The notes under the pieces: model-generated
The model's input: the letters and a program-made list of their open reading frames with translations, nothing else
Told to the model about the DNA's origin: nothing
Database searches by the model: none
Position numbers and translations under genes: made by a program
Shown: piece by piece, positions 1 through 8,752 of the stretch
Position numbering within the stretch: position 1 is the first letter of the stretch
How the letters are laid out: each line of letters starts with the position of its first letter
Source of the DNA: Lysinibacillus_B sp042920265
GTDB taxonomy: Bacteria > Bacillota > Bacilli > Bacillales_A > Planococcaceae
Length of the DNA stretch: 64,000 nucleotides
Direction of reading: 5' to 3'
NCBI RefSeq assembly: GCF_042920265.1
Contig: NZ_JBDQZI010000011.1
Location: 62,001 to 126,000 of the forward strand

Positions 1-126
1 AGCGATATTTTTAGTTGTACGGAGAGGGAGAACCGTTAAGGTAAAGAGCAAATCCCTAATGTTTATTGGACCTATTTTAACAAGTAATCTACCTCAATTT
101 TGCTCTTATGGTCTGCCTTTGAAATG

Positions 127-155
127 AAAAAAAGAGGAGCTATATGCTTCTCTTC
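127..155 (-). terminator. Possible terminator of the GGDEF gene
   Basis: A 9-bp imperfect stem (AAGAGGAGC with GCTTCTCTT) reads on the minus strand into a run of seven T. It lies about 250 bases downstream of the GGDEF gene stop. The rest of 1-406 shows no gene; only this hairpin stands out. Confidence 0.4.
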
Positions 156-406
156 TAAAGTGATTTTTACTATTTCAACTTCAAATAAATGTATGCCACT
201 ATCTAATTGCCTTGAATGCTATCAGTCTAATAGAAATTGATTTTAGTTATTTAATCGTCGAAAAACCTCATTTATTTATGATACCGTTCACCTTAATATA
301 GCTTAGTGCGGTTTCTATATTATACTTATATACAAATCTAATGACGTCTCTACTTCTTTTACGACAAGCTCTATATGTTGATTTTTTCAAGTAGCGTTCT
401 CTACAC

Positions 407-1948
407 TTATTTCATTAAATATTGTTCTTTTATATTTTTTTTATCCTCATACATACGTACATCGCAAGTATGATAGAGATGCTCATAATCTATGCCATCT
501 TCTTCAACAAAAACAATTCCAATACTTGGTACAATTTCAATTTCGATGTCGTCCTGCTTATACAAGTTAACTTGGAATGCATAACGCGCCTCGTTTATTT
601 GCTTTAAAAACTTTTCCTTCGATTCAATTTGCTCAAAAAACATGACAAATTCATCGCCACCTAAACGTGCTAATATATGTGGCTTTGGTAAATTTTCACC
701 CCAGCAATTCGCCGTAAAAATTAACACATTGTCCCCTGTTTGATGACCGTATGTGTCATTGATTTCTTTAAAAAAGTTTAAATCACATATCATTAATGCA
801 CCGTCTTTTTTTCTGGACTGTGCCAACTGTCGTTTTACTTCTTCCTCGAAATAAGTACGATTATATATACCTGTTAGTACATCGCGATGAGCTAAATGTT
901 CATTTAAATTTCTACGCTGAAACTCCAAGGTTACTTCGTGTACCATACAATAATAATACGTTTCGTCTGCTATATTGACTTTAGATGCATCAATCAAAAC
1001 AATGTTTTCAACTCCATCTTCATTTAAGTAATTAATCCGATAACCTTTGATGTATAATTCTTCATCTAAATGCGCAAACAAATAATCTAATGCAGTTGGC
1101 TCATTCGTATAATTGAAATAATTTCGGAAATCCGTATTTACTCTCATATGATAATCCAACTTCCCGCTCTCATTGACCTCTAGCACTCGCTTATTTTTAT
1201 CGAGTATAACAATCGGTGTAGCGGAAGTTTCCATAAGGGAAGAATAACGCTTTACAGCACTTGATACTAAATTTAGCTTTACCATTAAATACGAAATGAA
1301 CGTACATATTAATACCATCAACAATAATGCTGGTGTAGCTGGCATTACATAATTTAAGTGAATTAAATCTAACTGCCAGAGAACTACTCCGGCAAACATA
1401 ATAGTGGTAAACGATATGCATACTTTAAAGAACAAGCGATAATCGGTAGTCTTTGCATATTTGTAGCCTACATATAAAAGAACTAAAATAACGGCACACA
1501 CTCCAATATTCGCCATGGCAGAAATGTATCCGAAGCTACCATCTTGACCAAGCCGGTTATCTACAGCTACTTGCTTGATGGCACTTTCTAAAAAGCCAAC
1601 ACCAAGCATCAAAATACAGAAGCCGTATAAAACGTGAGGCATCCATGACATTTTGGTCAGTTTCATTGTTTTTACAATGTCATATATTATATGAATAATG
1701 AGTACAAAGCATAAATTAAAGGCAACTAACACAATGTAAAGATGTAAAAAACGACTAAATTCCGTTGGCACAAGTACGGAAATATAATCAAACGTATAGC
1801 CAATAGCACTAAAAAAAATACTTGTTGCTAACAATCTTGCTCTTTTATAAGGAAACGATTTTACTAACATATATGTACCTAAAATATATAAATATATACT
1901 AGGTATCACAAACACTAATACATTACGCATTGCCATTTCTGTACTCAT
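407..1948 (-). CDS. Membrane-bound diguanylate cyclase (GGDEF protein)
   Basis: The 513-residue protein has about seven hydrophobic helices between residues 8 and 225, a PAS-like linker at about 235-340, and a C-terminal GGDEF domain at about 350-510. The signature GGDEF is intact at 430-434, so it should make cyclic di-GMP from two GTP at the membrane. The upstream part resembles the 7TM sensor module found in front of histidine kinases and cyclases. The RxxD inhibitory site expected just before the signature is absent (the residues there are PKPH), so classical product inhibition is not predicted. The start is supported by an AGGGGG ribosome site 7-8 bases upstream. It stands alone; no EAL or HD-GYP partner is in the window. 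Confidence 0.93.
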   Translation of the reverse strand: MSTEMAMRNVLVFVIPSIYLYILGTYMLVKSFPYKRARLLATSIFFSAIGYTFDYISVLVPTEFSRFLHLYIVLVAFNLCFVLIIHIIYDIVKTMKLTKMSWMPHVLYGFCILMLGVGFLESAIKQVAVDNRLGQDGSFGYISAMANIGVCAVILVLLYVGYKYAKTTDYRLFFKVCISFTTIMFAGVVLWQLDLIHLNYVMPATPALLLMVLICTFISYLMVKLNLVSSAVKRYSSLMETSATPIVILDKNKRVLEVNESGKLDYHMRVNTDFRNYFNYTNEPTALDYLFAHLDEELYIKGYRINYLNEDGVENIVLIDASKVNIADETYYYCMVHEVTLEFQRRNLNEHLAHRDVLTGIYNRTYFEEEVKRQLAQSRKKDGALMICDLNFFKEINDTYGHQTGDNVLIFTANCWGENLPKPHILARLGGDEFVMFFEQIESKEKFLKQINEARYAFQVNLYKQDDIEIEIVPSIGIVFVEEDGIDYEHLYHTCDVRMYEDKKNIKEQYLMK

Positions 1949-2107
1949 ACAACACCCCCTACCTTAACAAAATATGTAATAATTTATTTATTATAACAAT
2001 TTGTTTTTCAAAACAAAAGATATATTACTAGCTAGAATTTTAATATGAAGACATCGTTTATATGTAATTTTATGTTGGAATTAAGAAGAAATATACAACT
2101 CAAAAAC

Positions 2108-2153
2108 AAACCCCTTTAGACCGTTGTCAGTTCAACGTTCTAAAGGGGTTTTT
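2108..2153. terminator. Orphan bidirectional terminator hairpin
   Basis: AAACCCCTTTAGA pairs with TCTAAAGGGGTTT around an AACGTT-containing centre, with T runs on both sides. No recognised gene ends here; it lies behind the start of the GGDEF gene. It may end an unannotated short transcript or be a relic. Confidence 0.55.
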
Positions 2154-2351
2154 CAGAAACCGCACTTACTTATAATAAGATTCATCGTACTATATATCAA
2201 ATTCCTAATATACTTCACAATTAAAACATAGAACCCTTATTTTTCTTAATTCATTTCAGATAAACCCCAAAGTTGAACAATTAAAATTACATGCTGCCCC
2301 ATCGAACATTCCCAATCGAATTCACATGCAATCACTGCATAGAAGAATCCC

Positions 2352-2435
2352 CTAACTCAACTTCCCCTTCTCCGCCTTCCTCGCAAAATACCGATTCAAC
2401 CTAAATTCACATATCTCTTTAACCCATCCATACAT
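2352..2435 (-). pseudogene. Possible C-terminal gene remnant (27 codons)
   Basis: A minus-strand reading frame of 27 codons ends in a lysine/arginine-rich tail (RKAEKGKLS) and is preceded by an in-frame stop and no ribosome site. The composition (GWVKEICEF, NRYFARKAEKG) looks like the end of a real protein rather than intergenic DNA, which suggests a deleted gene. I cannot name the family. The rest of 2154-2568 is AT-rich and shows nothing else. Confidence 0.2.
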
Positions 2436-2568
2436 TTATTTAATACATCTATTTTAGCAAACTATGTTCTATTTCATATATGATATCTTTCATCCTTTAA
2501 CTTTAATTAAATTTCCATATTTATTCCAGAACACAAATACCTTATACTAATTACAAGGAGGAATGAAC

Positions 2569-3231
2569 ATGTTTAAGCAATTCATGAAAAAAGTTAAAAA
2601 TACGATTGAATCACATAAAGATTACCAAAATGCGACAGGAAATTCTTTTCTAGATGTCGTTACGAATAAGGGGCTGTTCGGGGAGTATTTATCTAATTTT
2701 GCTCTAAATGATGTACAAGGAACGAGCAGAACCCTTTACAATATTTATATCCCGAAAAAGAACGGAAAACCAACCGAAATTGATTTAGTGTTTATTCATG
2801 AGACAGGCATTTATGCTATCGAGTCCAAAAATTATTCGGCATGGATATATGGTAATGGTGATCATAAAAACTGGACACAAGTATTCCCAAATCGCAAAAA
2901 ATATTCTTTCTATAACCCGATTAAGCAAAACGAAACACATATCCGCGCCTTGCAACATGTCTTACCGAACATCCCTACCGAGGCATATACGAACTTAGTC
3001 GTATTCAGCGAACGCTGCGAACTAAAGAAGATTCACTACACACAACAGCAAACACATGTTATTAAACGCCCTGCCCTTCGCAAGTTAATAGAAGAGCTAA
3101 CAAATAAAAACCCTAATCTGTTCACAACGGCCGAAGTCATTAAAATTTATACGGATTTAAAAAAATTCGCTGTTACAGATCCAGCTATCATTGAACAGCA
3201 TCAGCAAGATATAGCACAATATAAGAAATAA
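2569..3231 (+). CDS. NERD-domain (nuclease-related) protein, copy 1
   Basis: The 220-residue protein carries a NERD domain. A PD-(D/E)xK-like core is visible: Asp72 (TEIDLVF) and Glu85-Ser-Lys87 (IESKNY). NERD proteins are predicted nucleases, but their substrate is generally unknown. I chose the ATG at 2569 because AAGGAGG lies 7 bases before it; the ATG six bases earlier would touch the ribosome site. The paralogue at 28605-29267 also starts MFK. The two copies keep the same length and active residues and share long stretches such as DLVFIHETGIY. The gene is convergent with the LysR gene that follows. Confidence 0.9.
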   Translation: MFKQFMKKVKNTIESHKDYQNATGNSFLDVVTNKGLFGEYLSNFALNDVQGTSRTLYNIYIPKKNGKPTEIDLVFIHETGIYAIESKNYSAWIYGNGDHKNWTQVFPNRKKYSFYNPIKQNETHIRALQHVLPNIPTEAYTNLVVFSERCELKKIHYTQQQTHVIKRPALRKLIEELTNKNPNLFTTAEVIKIYTDLKKFAVTDPAIIEQHQQDIAQYKK

Positions 3232-3266
3232 GACTCCATGACTTCCTACTCTTCTATCAAGTTATT

Positions 3267-4139
3267 TCACAATCTGCTCAACGCATTCTTTAAAAAGTGG
3301 ATAAAAACTAATACTTCTTCTGATTCTACTTTTGTTAATACATACGTATAGGAGGTTGGTGGAGTTATTTTATCTGCTTTTATCTCTACCAACTTATTCG
3401 TTGTTAGCTCTTCTTTAATCATAGTAATGGGTAAATATGAAATGCCGAGGCCTTCTTCGATAAAACGTTTTGTCACTTCTATTTGATTTACTTTCATCGT
3501 TCGAACAGTTGGATAATGTCTCTTAATATCGTTTAAAAGATAATCCCAATAATCGGGATGATTATGTGTAACCAACCGATATTTATGTATTGCTGTTTGT
3601 TCGTCAAGGTCAGATGCCTCTTTACAATTAGGCCCAACTAAAATGACAGGTTCTTTATGAACAGTATTAACTTTAATATTTGTTTGAATAGGAAGTAGCC
3701 TTGACAATCCTATATCTGCTTTTCCGACACTGATTTCTTCGCCTATCTCATAAGATTTCAATATATTTATAATGACCTCTATATTTGGATGTTCATTTAT
3801 AAAATGACGCACTAAAGAGGGAAGAAATGAGGATGCAATTTGTGGTGCAGTAGCAATAACTAACTTTCTATTATACCCCTGTTTCCAAGATTCAAATTCT
3901 TCCATTCCTTCCTCATACTTCATTAAAAGCTCTGTCGCATATGAATAGAACCTATGACCTGCTGACGTGAGAATTACTTTAGTTCCTACCCTTTCAAATA
4001 ATTGAATATTCAGACTTTCTTCTAACCTTTTAATATGTTTAGTTACAGCAGGTTGAGTTAGAAAAAGTTCTTCTGAGGCTTTTCTAAAATTCTCAAACTT
4101 TGCTGTAACAACGAAAGTCTTTATCCACTTAATATCCAT
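3267..4139 (-). CDS. LysR-family transcriptional regulator
   Basis: The protein is 290 residues from the ATG at 4139, which has GGAGG five bases upstream; a GTG 12 bases earlier lies inside the ribosome site and is unlikely. The N-terminus has the LysR winged helix-turn-helix (FENFRKASEELFLTQPAV, about residues 14-31) and the remainder is the periplasmic-binding-like effector domain. It is divergent from the methyltransferase gene at 4259, with an inverted repeat in the shared intergenic region, so it probably controls itself and possibly that gene. The effector is not predictable. Confidence 0.92.
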   Translation of the reverse strand: MDIKWIKTFVVTAKFENFRKASEELFLTQPAVTKHIKRLEESLNIQLFERVGTKVILTSAGHRFYSYATELLMKYEEGMEEFESWKQGYNRKLVIATAPQIASSFLPSLVRHFINEHPNIEVIINILKSYEIGEEISVGKADIGLSRLLPIQTNIKVNTVHKEPVILVGPNCKEASDLDEQTAIHKYRLVTHNHPDYWDYLLNDIKRHYPTVRTMKVNQIEVTKRFIEEGLGISYLPITMIKEELTTNKLVEIKADKITPPTSYTYVLTKVESEEVLVFIHFLKNALSRL

Positions 4140-4154
4140 ATATACCTCCACATT

Positions 4155-4171
4155 AATAACGATTTGTTATT
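4155..4171. promoter_or_regulatory. Candidate LysR operator
   Basis: AATAAC-GATTT-GTTATT is a perfect 6+6 inverted repeat in the divergent intergenic region and contains a T-N11-A spacing typical of LysR boxes. A second weaker dyad, GAAAAATCATTTTTTC, follows at 4172-4187. Confidence 0.45.
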
Positions 4172-4258
4172 GAAAAATCATTTTTTCGTTAATACCTATT
4201 ATCAATCTTTTCAATTATAATTCAATTAACAAATATATACAGCAAGGAGAGAATGGAT

Positions 4259-5032
4259 ATGGAAACATTTCAAGGTACAAAAGATTATTGGGATGCCAGT
4301 TTATACGATGGTAAGCATTCATTTGTTTCAAAATATGGGAATAGTCTGGTGGAATTATTAGCTCCCAAGGATGGAGAAAGAATTCTTGACCTTGGTTGCG
4401 GAACTGGAGATTTAGCTGGTACGTTATATGAGTGTGGTGTGGAAGTTGTAGGTGTAGATAAATCTGAAAGTATGGTGAAACAAGCCATTAGTAAATACCC
4501 GCATATACAGTTTTTTGTCCAGGATGCAACGAACCTAGTATACGATTGTGAATTTGATGCGGTATTTTCAAATGCAACACTTCATTGGGTACAGCCACCT
4601 ATTAAAGCCGTACAAGCTATCTATCATAGTTTGAAACAAGGCGGAAGATTTGTTGCTGAATTTGGAGGAAAAGGCAACGTACAAACAATTACTGCTGAAA
4701 TCATTCGACAAATAAAAAATTCAGGATTTGAATTTAAAGCAGAACAGTTTCCTTGGTTTTATCCAAGTATTGCAGAGTATACGAAGTTAATGGAAGAGGT
4801 AGGGTTTAGAGTGACATTTGCTCAACACTATGATCGACCAACACAATTGGATGGAGAGAATGGATTAAGCAATTGGATTAATATGTTTGGCGGTATGCTA
4901 TTTGCTAATATTCCTGAACATACAAAAGGTCAAATAATCGAAAATGTTGAAAACAATTTAAAAGAAACTTTGTATCAAGAAGGAAATTGGATCGCAGATT
5001 ATAAAAGGATTCGTGTAGTTGGAGTAAAATAA
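4259..5032 (+). CDS. Class I SAM-dependent methyltransferase
   Basis: The 257-residue protein has a Rossmann methyltransferase core: motif I ILDLGCGTGDL at about 42-52, an acidic end of strand 2 (VVGVDKS), and FDAVFSNATLHW as motif IV region. This resembles trans-aconitate methyltransferase and ubiquinone/menaquinone-type small-molecule methyltransferases. The substrate is unknown. I prefer the ATG at 4259 (9 bases after AAGGAG) over the ATG at 4253, only three bases from it. It is divergent from a LysR regulator, which suggests regulation by that protein. Confidence 0.88.
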   Translation: METFQGTKDYWDASLYDGKHSFVSKYGNSLVELLAPKDGERILDLGCGTGDLAGTLYECGVEVVGVDKSESMVKQAISKYPHIQFFVQDATNLVYDCEFDAVFSNATLHWVQPPIKAVQAIYHSLKQGGRFVAEFGGKGNVQTITAEIIRQIKNSGFEFKAEQFPWFYPSIAEYTKLMEEVGFRVTFAQHYDRPTQLDGENGLSNWINMFGGMLFANIPEHTKGQIIENVENNLKETLYQEGNWIADYKRIRVVGVK

Positions 5033-5244
5033 AACTGAGCTAATGAACGGAAGCGCTTATACTTATACACTAATTGTACCCAAATGGGAATATAGACGTA
5101 CCTATGATAGATCATTATGCTATCTATATATTAGGGTGAAAACTTATCTGCTCCGTGTTCCTATATAATTGTAATTATAGGAAACATCTTTTCTTAGTGA
5201 TTTTTGAGAAGTTGTGCTATATTCAAAGGGTCAGGAGTGAGTTG

Positions 5245-5664
5245 ATGAAAAAGGTTTTAACAATTATGGCGATAATTCTTGTTTTACTCGGAGCAGCTGG
5301 CTATGCTGTGTGGCATTTTGGCACAAATATCGCTTCCGAAAAAATAATCGAAAAAGTGGAATCTACTTTAGATGACGAAAATCTAGCAGAAGTAAAATCC
5401 TATATCGAGAACGATTCAAAGATTCAAGAAATTGTAAGCGAGGCAGCATCTACAAATCCGGATACTCTTCCCTTCCAAACTAAAGAAGAAGCGACACGTG
5501 TGTTAATAAAAAAAGTGGGCGTTAATCGTTTACTTGATATTCAGGAACAAGTGCAAAACGGTTCAATTAGTCAGGATGAAGTATTATCCGAAATTGAAGG
5601 TAAACTGTCTGAGGATGAAATTTCTGCTTTAAAATATGTTTTATATACGGAATTGAATAAATAA
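5245..5664 (+). CDS. Membrane-anchored protein of unknown function
   Basis: The 139-residue product starts MKKVLTIMAI with one hydrophobic helix at about 3-21 and then a charged, helix-rich, probably extracytoplasmic region with many acidic residues (ESTLDDENLAE, EIEGKLSEDE). I start it at the ATG at 5245, after AGGAGTGAG; an open frame extends 90 bases upstream but without a ribosome site. I do not recognise the family. It ends at a strong bidirectional terminator. Confidence 0.75.
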   Translation: MKKVLTIMAIILVLLGAAGYAVWHFGTNIASEKIIEKVESTLDDENLAEVKSYIENDSKIQEIVSEAASTNPDTLPFQTKEEATRVLIKKVGVNRLLDIQEQVQNGSISQDEVLSEIEGKLSEDEISALKYVLYTELNK

Positions 5665-5686
5665 AATATCCCCACATCTTAAGCAA

Positions 5687-5718
5687 AAAGGAGTGCCCAA
5701 AAAGTGGGTCACTCCTTT
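5687..5718. terminator. Bidirectional terminator
   Basis: AAAGGAGTG pairs with CACTCCTTT around a CCCAAAAAGTGGG centre. It sits between the convergent gene ends at 5664 (+) and 5732 (-). Confidence 0.8.
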
Positions 5719-5731
5719 AAATGTATAAAAT

Positions 5732-7162
5732 TTAACGTTTTTCTTCTATTCCTTCATCGTCTGTCCAACATTCAACGTCTCCAATATTAGGTACGTTTTT
5801 CTTATAGAATACTGGATCTTTCCCTTGCTTACGTTGGATTAAATAATCATCAATAACTGGTTTTGCTACTTTCCAAAGTAGTAAAATCGCGATTAAGTTG
5901 ATGATGGCCATAATGCCCATAAATAGATCCGCTAAATCCCATACAACTTGTACTTTTGCAACTGAACCAAACATGACAAAGAGTACGACAAATATACGGA
6001 AGATAAATAAGCCATTTTTGGATTCTTTAATAAATCCAATATTCGATTCACCGTAGTAGTAGTTACCAATCACTGTACTAAAGGCAAACATAAGGACAAT
6101 GATTGCTAAGAAGCTCCCTGCCCAATCACCTAGATTACTCACTAACGAAGCTTGCGTTAAATTGACGGACGTCGCGTCAGATTGCAGATACGCATCACCC
6201 AATAATACGATGGCAGCCGTTGCAGTACAAACTAATAATGTATCAATAAATACACCAAGTGCTTGAATCAAGCCTTGCTTTACGGGGTGAGAAACTGATG
6301 CTGTTGCTGCTGCATTCGGTGCAGAACCCATCCCTGCTTCATTGGAGAATAAACCACGTTTAATCCCGTTCATAATCGCTGCCCCTAACATGCCGGCAAA
6401 GGCTTCTTCCAATCCAAAGGCAGATTTAATAATAAGGACAAACACATTCGGAAGTTCTGAAATATTGATGATGACCACAACAAGTGCAATGACAATATAT
6501 AAAATCGCCATAACCGGAACAACGACTTGAGTGAAGCTGACAATTCGCTTTAACCCACCAAAGACAATGATGCCTGTTAAAGCAGCCATGATTAAACCTA
6601 CTACAACACGATTAGCACCAAAGCTTTCTTCAAAAGCAATTGAAATCGTATTAGCTTGTACGGCATTAAAAACAAAGCCGTAAGTAACGGTAATAGCAAC
6701 CGCAAAAAGAATGCCCATCCACCTTTTATTTAAACCTTTTTCCATATAATAGGCAGGACCGCCACGGAACAATCCAGTACGGTCGTCTTTCACTTTATAT
6801 ACTTGTGCTAATGTACTTTCAATCAGTGCAGATGCTCCCCCAATTAGCGCAATCATCCACATCCAAAAGACAGCACCAGGACCGCCAAGAGCTATCGCCG
6901 TTGCAACCCCCGCAATATTACCCGTTCCAATACGAGAAGCCGCAGATATTGTAAAGGCCTGGAAAGAAGAGATCCCCTTTTTTCCCGACTTATCTTTTGG
7001 CGCTGCTTCTGTTATAAGCTTAAACATTTCTGGAATTAATCTAAATTGAATAAATTTCGTTTTAAAGGTAAAAAACAAACCCGTTCCTACTAACAATACA
7101 ATTAATACATACGAATATAAAACTGTATTTATTTCACCTAGAATACTACTAAACCAATCCAT
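5732..7162 (-). CDS. AlsT/AGCS-family sodium:amino acid symporter
   Basis: The 476-residue protein is a multi-helix membrane transporter of the alanine or glycine:cation symporter family, importing small neutral amino acids with sodium. Family features include PAYYMEKGL, the conserved SRIGTGNIAGVATAIALGG stretch near residue 75-95, and LFSNEAGMGSAPN in the middle. The start ATG at 7162 (MDWF) has GGAAG upstream; the longer frame to 7213 lacks a ribosome site. A structured leader lies upstream at 7250-7343. The substrate (alanine, glycine or glutamine) is not settled by sequence alone. Confidence 0.93.
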   Translation of the reverse strand: MDWFSSILGEINTVLYSYVLIVLLVGTGLFFTFKTKFIQFRLIPEMFKLITEAAPKDKSGKKGISSFQAFTISAASRIGTGNIAGVATAIALGGPGAVFWMWMIALIGGASALIESTLAQVYKVKDDRTGLFRGGPAYYMEKGLNKRWMGILFAVAITVTYGFVFNAVQANTISIAFEESFGANRVVVGLIMAALTGIIVFGGLKRIVSFTQVVVPVMAILYIVIALVVVIINISELPNVFVLIIKSAFGLEEAFAGMLGAAIMNGIKRGLFSNEAGMGSAPNAAATASVSHPVKQGLIQALGVFIDTLLVCTATAAIVLLGDAYLQSDATSVNLTQASLVSNLGDWAGSFLAIIVLMFAFSTVIGNYYYGESNIGFIKESKNGLFIFRIFVVLFVMFGSVAKVQVVWDLADLFMGIMAIINLIAILLLWKVAKPVIDDYLIQRKQGKDPVFYKKNVPNIGDVECWTDDEGIEEKR

Positions 7163-7249
7163 ACATTCACTTCCTTCATTTAATAGAATGTCCTGTTCAC
7201 CCCATAGGAACAAAAATTAGAAAATAAACTATTTCTGACTTTTGCCACG

Positions 7250-7343
7250 CTCTTCTTCCCATACACGTTATAGCCCGATTCATTTTAAAACAATCGGCGA
7301 ATACGGATAATAAAAATCTGACAATTCAAAAATCGAAGAAGAG
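7250..7343 (-). promoter_or_regulatory. Structured leader upstream of the symporter gene
   Basis: CTCTTCTTC (7250-7258) can pair with GAAGAAGAG (7335-7343), enclosing a second hairpin CCGATT/AATCGG (7275-7280 with 7292-7297). This sits about 90-180 bases before the symporter start. It does not match the glycine riboswitch, T-box or lysine riboswitch consensus I know, so the class is open. Confidence 0.35.
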
Positions 7344-7445
7344 GAGAAGAAACTGCTAGGAAAACAGCACGAAACCTTATAATACAAGCTAAGTCCGTTA
7401 CCTTAAAAAGCATCCTCGGAACAGAAACCATTTTTCATTATACTA

Positions 7446-7484
7446 AAAAAACACCATTTTTTTCAATGAAAAATGGTGTTTTCG
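7446..7484. terminator. Orphan terminator-like hairpin
   Basis: AAAACACCATTTTT pairs with AAAAATGGTGTTTT. No gene ends next to it; it lies between the symporter gene start and the lipoprotein gene. The remaining parts of 7214-7710 show no gene. Confidence 0.5.
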
Positions 7485-7716
7485 AGATTTAAATTGTCAT
7501 TTATCAGAAATTTGATTTGTTTGGTTAAATTCTTGATATTCTTTCGTGCCATTACTTTATTTTCTGTTATATATAATGGATTTCTCTAAATGAAACAAGA
7601 TGATTTTTTAGGCTATTGTCTCAAAGATTGTTACTTTTCAAAGATGCTACAGGAATATATTGGAATTTATGTAACCATCCTAAATTATTAACGTCTAATT
7701 ATGTGGAGGGATGATC

Positions 7717-8133
7717 TTGAAACATTTCATTGTATTTATTAGTATATTCTTCATTTTAATTGCAGGTTGTTCAAACGAGATTGAAGTTGAAAGAAATGAG
7801 ATTTTAGTACAAAAACGTGTTGGAGAAAAAAAGGTATATGAGCATTCCAAAACGATTACCGATAATGCTACAATCGAAAAAGTTGAAGCTATTCTTGAAG
7901 ATATCCGTTGGGAAAATGCAGAAGTAAGTATGGTATCCCCTCCACATTACAAATTCAGTTTGGAAGGAACCGATGAACAGGCGAAGGTCATTTATTCCCT
8001 TTGGATTAGCCCAAACAAAGATAAAGTGGAGCTTGTTGTAGAAGGTGAAAGTAAATATGGCCAATTAAGCAAGAGTACATCCGCCAAATTATTTGAGCTA
8101 CTTACAGGTGAAAAATTATCTGACGTAGAGTAA
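7717..8133 (+). CDS. Small lipoprotein of unknown function
   Basis: The 138-residue product has a lipoprotein signal peptide: positive MKH, hydrophobic helix, and lipobox LIAGC with Cys18 as the likely lipidation site. I chose the TTG at 7717 because GGAGGG lies seven bases upstream; the ATG at 7711 abuts the ribosome site. The mature part is charged (IEVERNEILVQKRVGEK) and ends around GEKLSDVE. The family is not recognised. It should be anchored on the outer face of the membrane. Confidence 0.75.
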   Translation: MKHFIVFISIFFILIAGCSNEIEVERNEILVQKRVGEKKVYEHSKTITDNATIEKVEAILEDIRWENAEVSMVSPPHYKFSLEGTDEQAKVIYSLWISPNKDKVELVVEGESKYGQLSKSTSAKLFELLTGEKLSDVE

Positions 8134-8329
8134 ATAGTACGAGACAGAGTAAATTATTGAGGCCTATTTACTATGAATCTCCCACCAATTTTATCATTAG
8201 ATTTTTGACACACTAACATTCGCATATGTTCCACATAATTTTCAACTACTACTTTTTTTCTAATCCAAGTTGCAAATCGTTAAATGATGGCGAAAATTGA
8301 ACACTTTAATAAGAAGCTTAACCATTATA

Positions 8330-8367
8330 AAAACTCATGAGCAGTATTGTTACTACCCATGAGTTTT
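8330..8367 (+). terminator. Possible terminator after the lipoprotein gene
   Basis: AAAACTCATG pairs with CATGAGTTTT about 200 bases after the lipoprotein stop, followed by a T-rich stretch. Confidence 0.4.
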
Positions 8368-8440
8368 GCTTATGCATGTTTCATAGCATCCATTGCCATT
8401 TTCAATTATGTCTATGAGGGTTACAGCTTGTTAGAATTAA
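8355..8440 (+). pseudogene. Fragment of a paralogue of the 12.1-12.5 kb gene
   Basis: Bases 8389-8440 match 12283-12334 at about 46 of 52 positions in the same orientation, with a 21-base identical run, and weaker similarity extends leftward. The 12.3 kb stretch encodes PSIAIFNYSHEGYSFLELK, and the fragment still reads similarly but is followed by stops. It is a small relic of a duplicated gene. Confidence 0.6.
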
Positions 8441-8497
8441 GCACATTGTATTAAAAATAAGGGTGTAGTCACACTAAATGACCTCTTATACATAGAT

Positions 8498-8537
8498 AGG
8501 GGGTGTCTAGAAAGTAAAAACCTTCAGAACACCCCCT
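8498..8537. terminator. Hairpin after the 8.6-8.7 kb small gene
   Basis: AGGGGGTGT pairs with ACACCCCCT over a 22-base loop, 16 bases past the minus-strand stop at 8554. No clear T run follows, so terminator function is uncertain. Confidence 0.45.
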
Positions 8538-8553
8538 CCAATCCTACTCATCG

Positions 8554-8739
8554 TTAACGTCGTTCTAAATCTTGGTAATCTTTCATATACGGTCCGTCCT
8601 CTGCCACATATGAATGATACAATGCCTTTACTGCAAAATTTTTCTCTAAACCCATTTCAGCTTTTAGTTTTTTTAACTCATCATGTAACTCACGATGTTC
8701 ATTGATAAGCTTGAGCATGATTGATTTATTATATTTCAT
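8554..8739 (-). CDS. Small conserved-looking cytoplasmic protein
   Basis: A 61-residue product, charged and helical, with an apparent coiled-coil stretch (LINEHRELHDELKKLKAEMG). The ATG at 8739 follows AAAAGGACGG, and it begins 13 bases after the stop of the rRNA methyltransferase gene, so the two are probably co-transcribed. The function is unknown. Confidence 0.7.
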   Translation of the reverse strand: MKYNKSIMLKLINEHRELHDELKKLKAEMGLEKNFAVKALYHSYVAEDGPYMKDYQDLERR

Positions 8740-8752
8740 TCTATCCGTCCTT

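Noticed and set aside
5043..5065. CcpA cre-like sequence GGAAGCGCTTATAC
   Set aside because: Two or more mismatches to the cre consensus and no related gene structure; probably chance.
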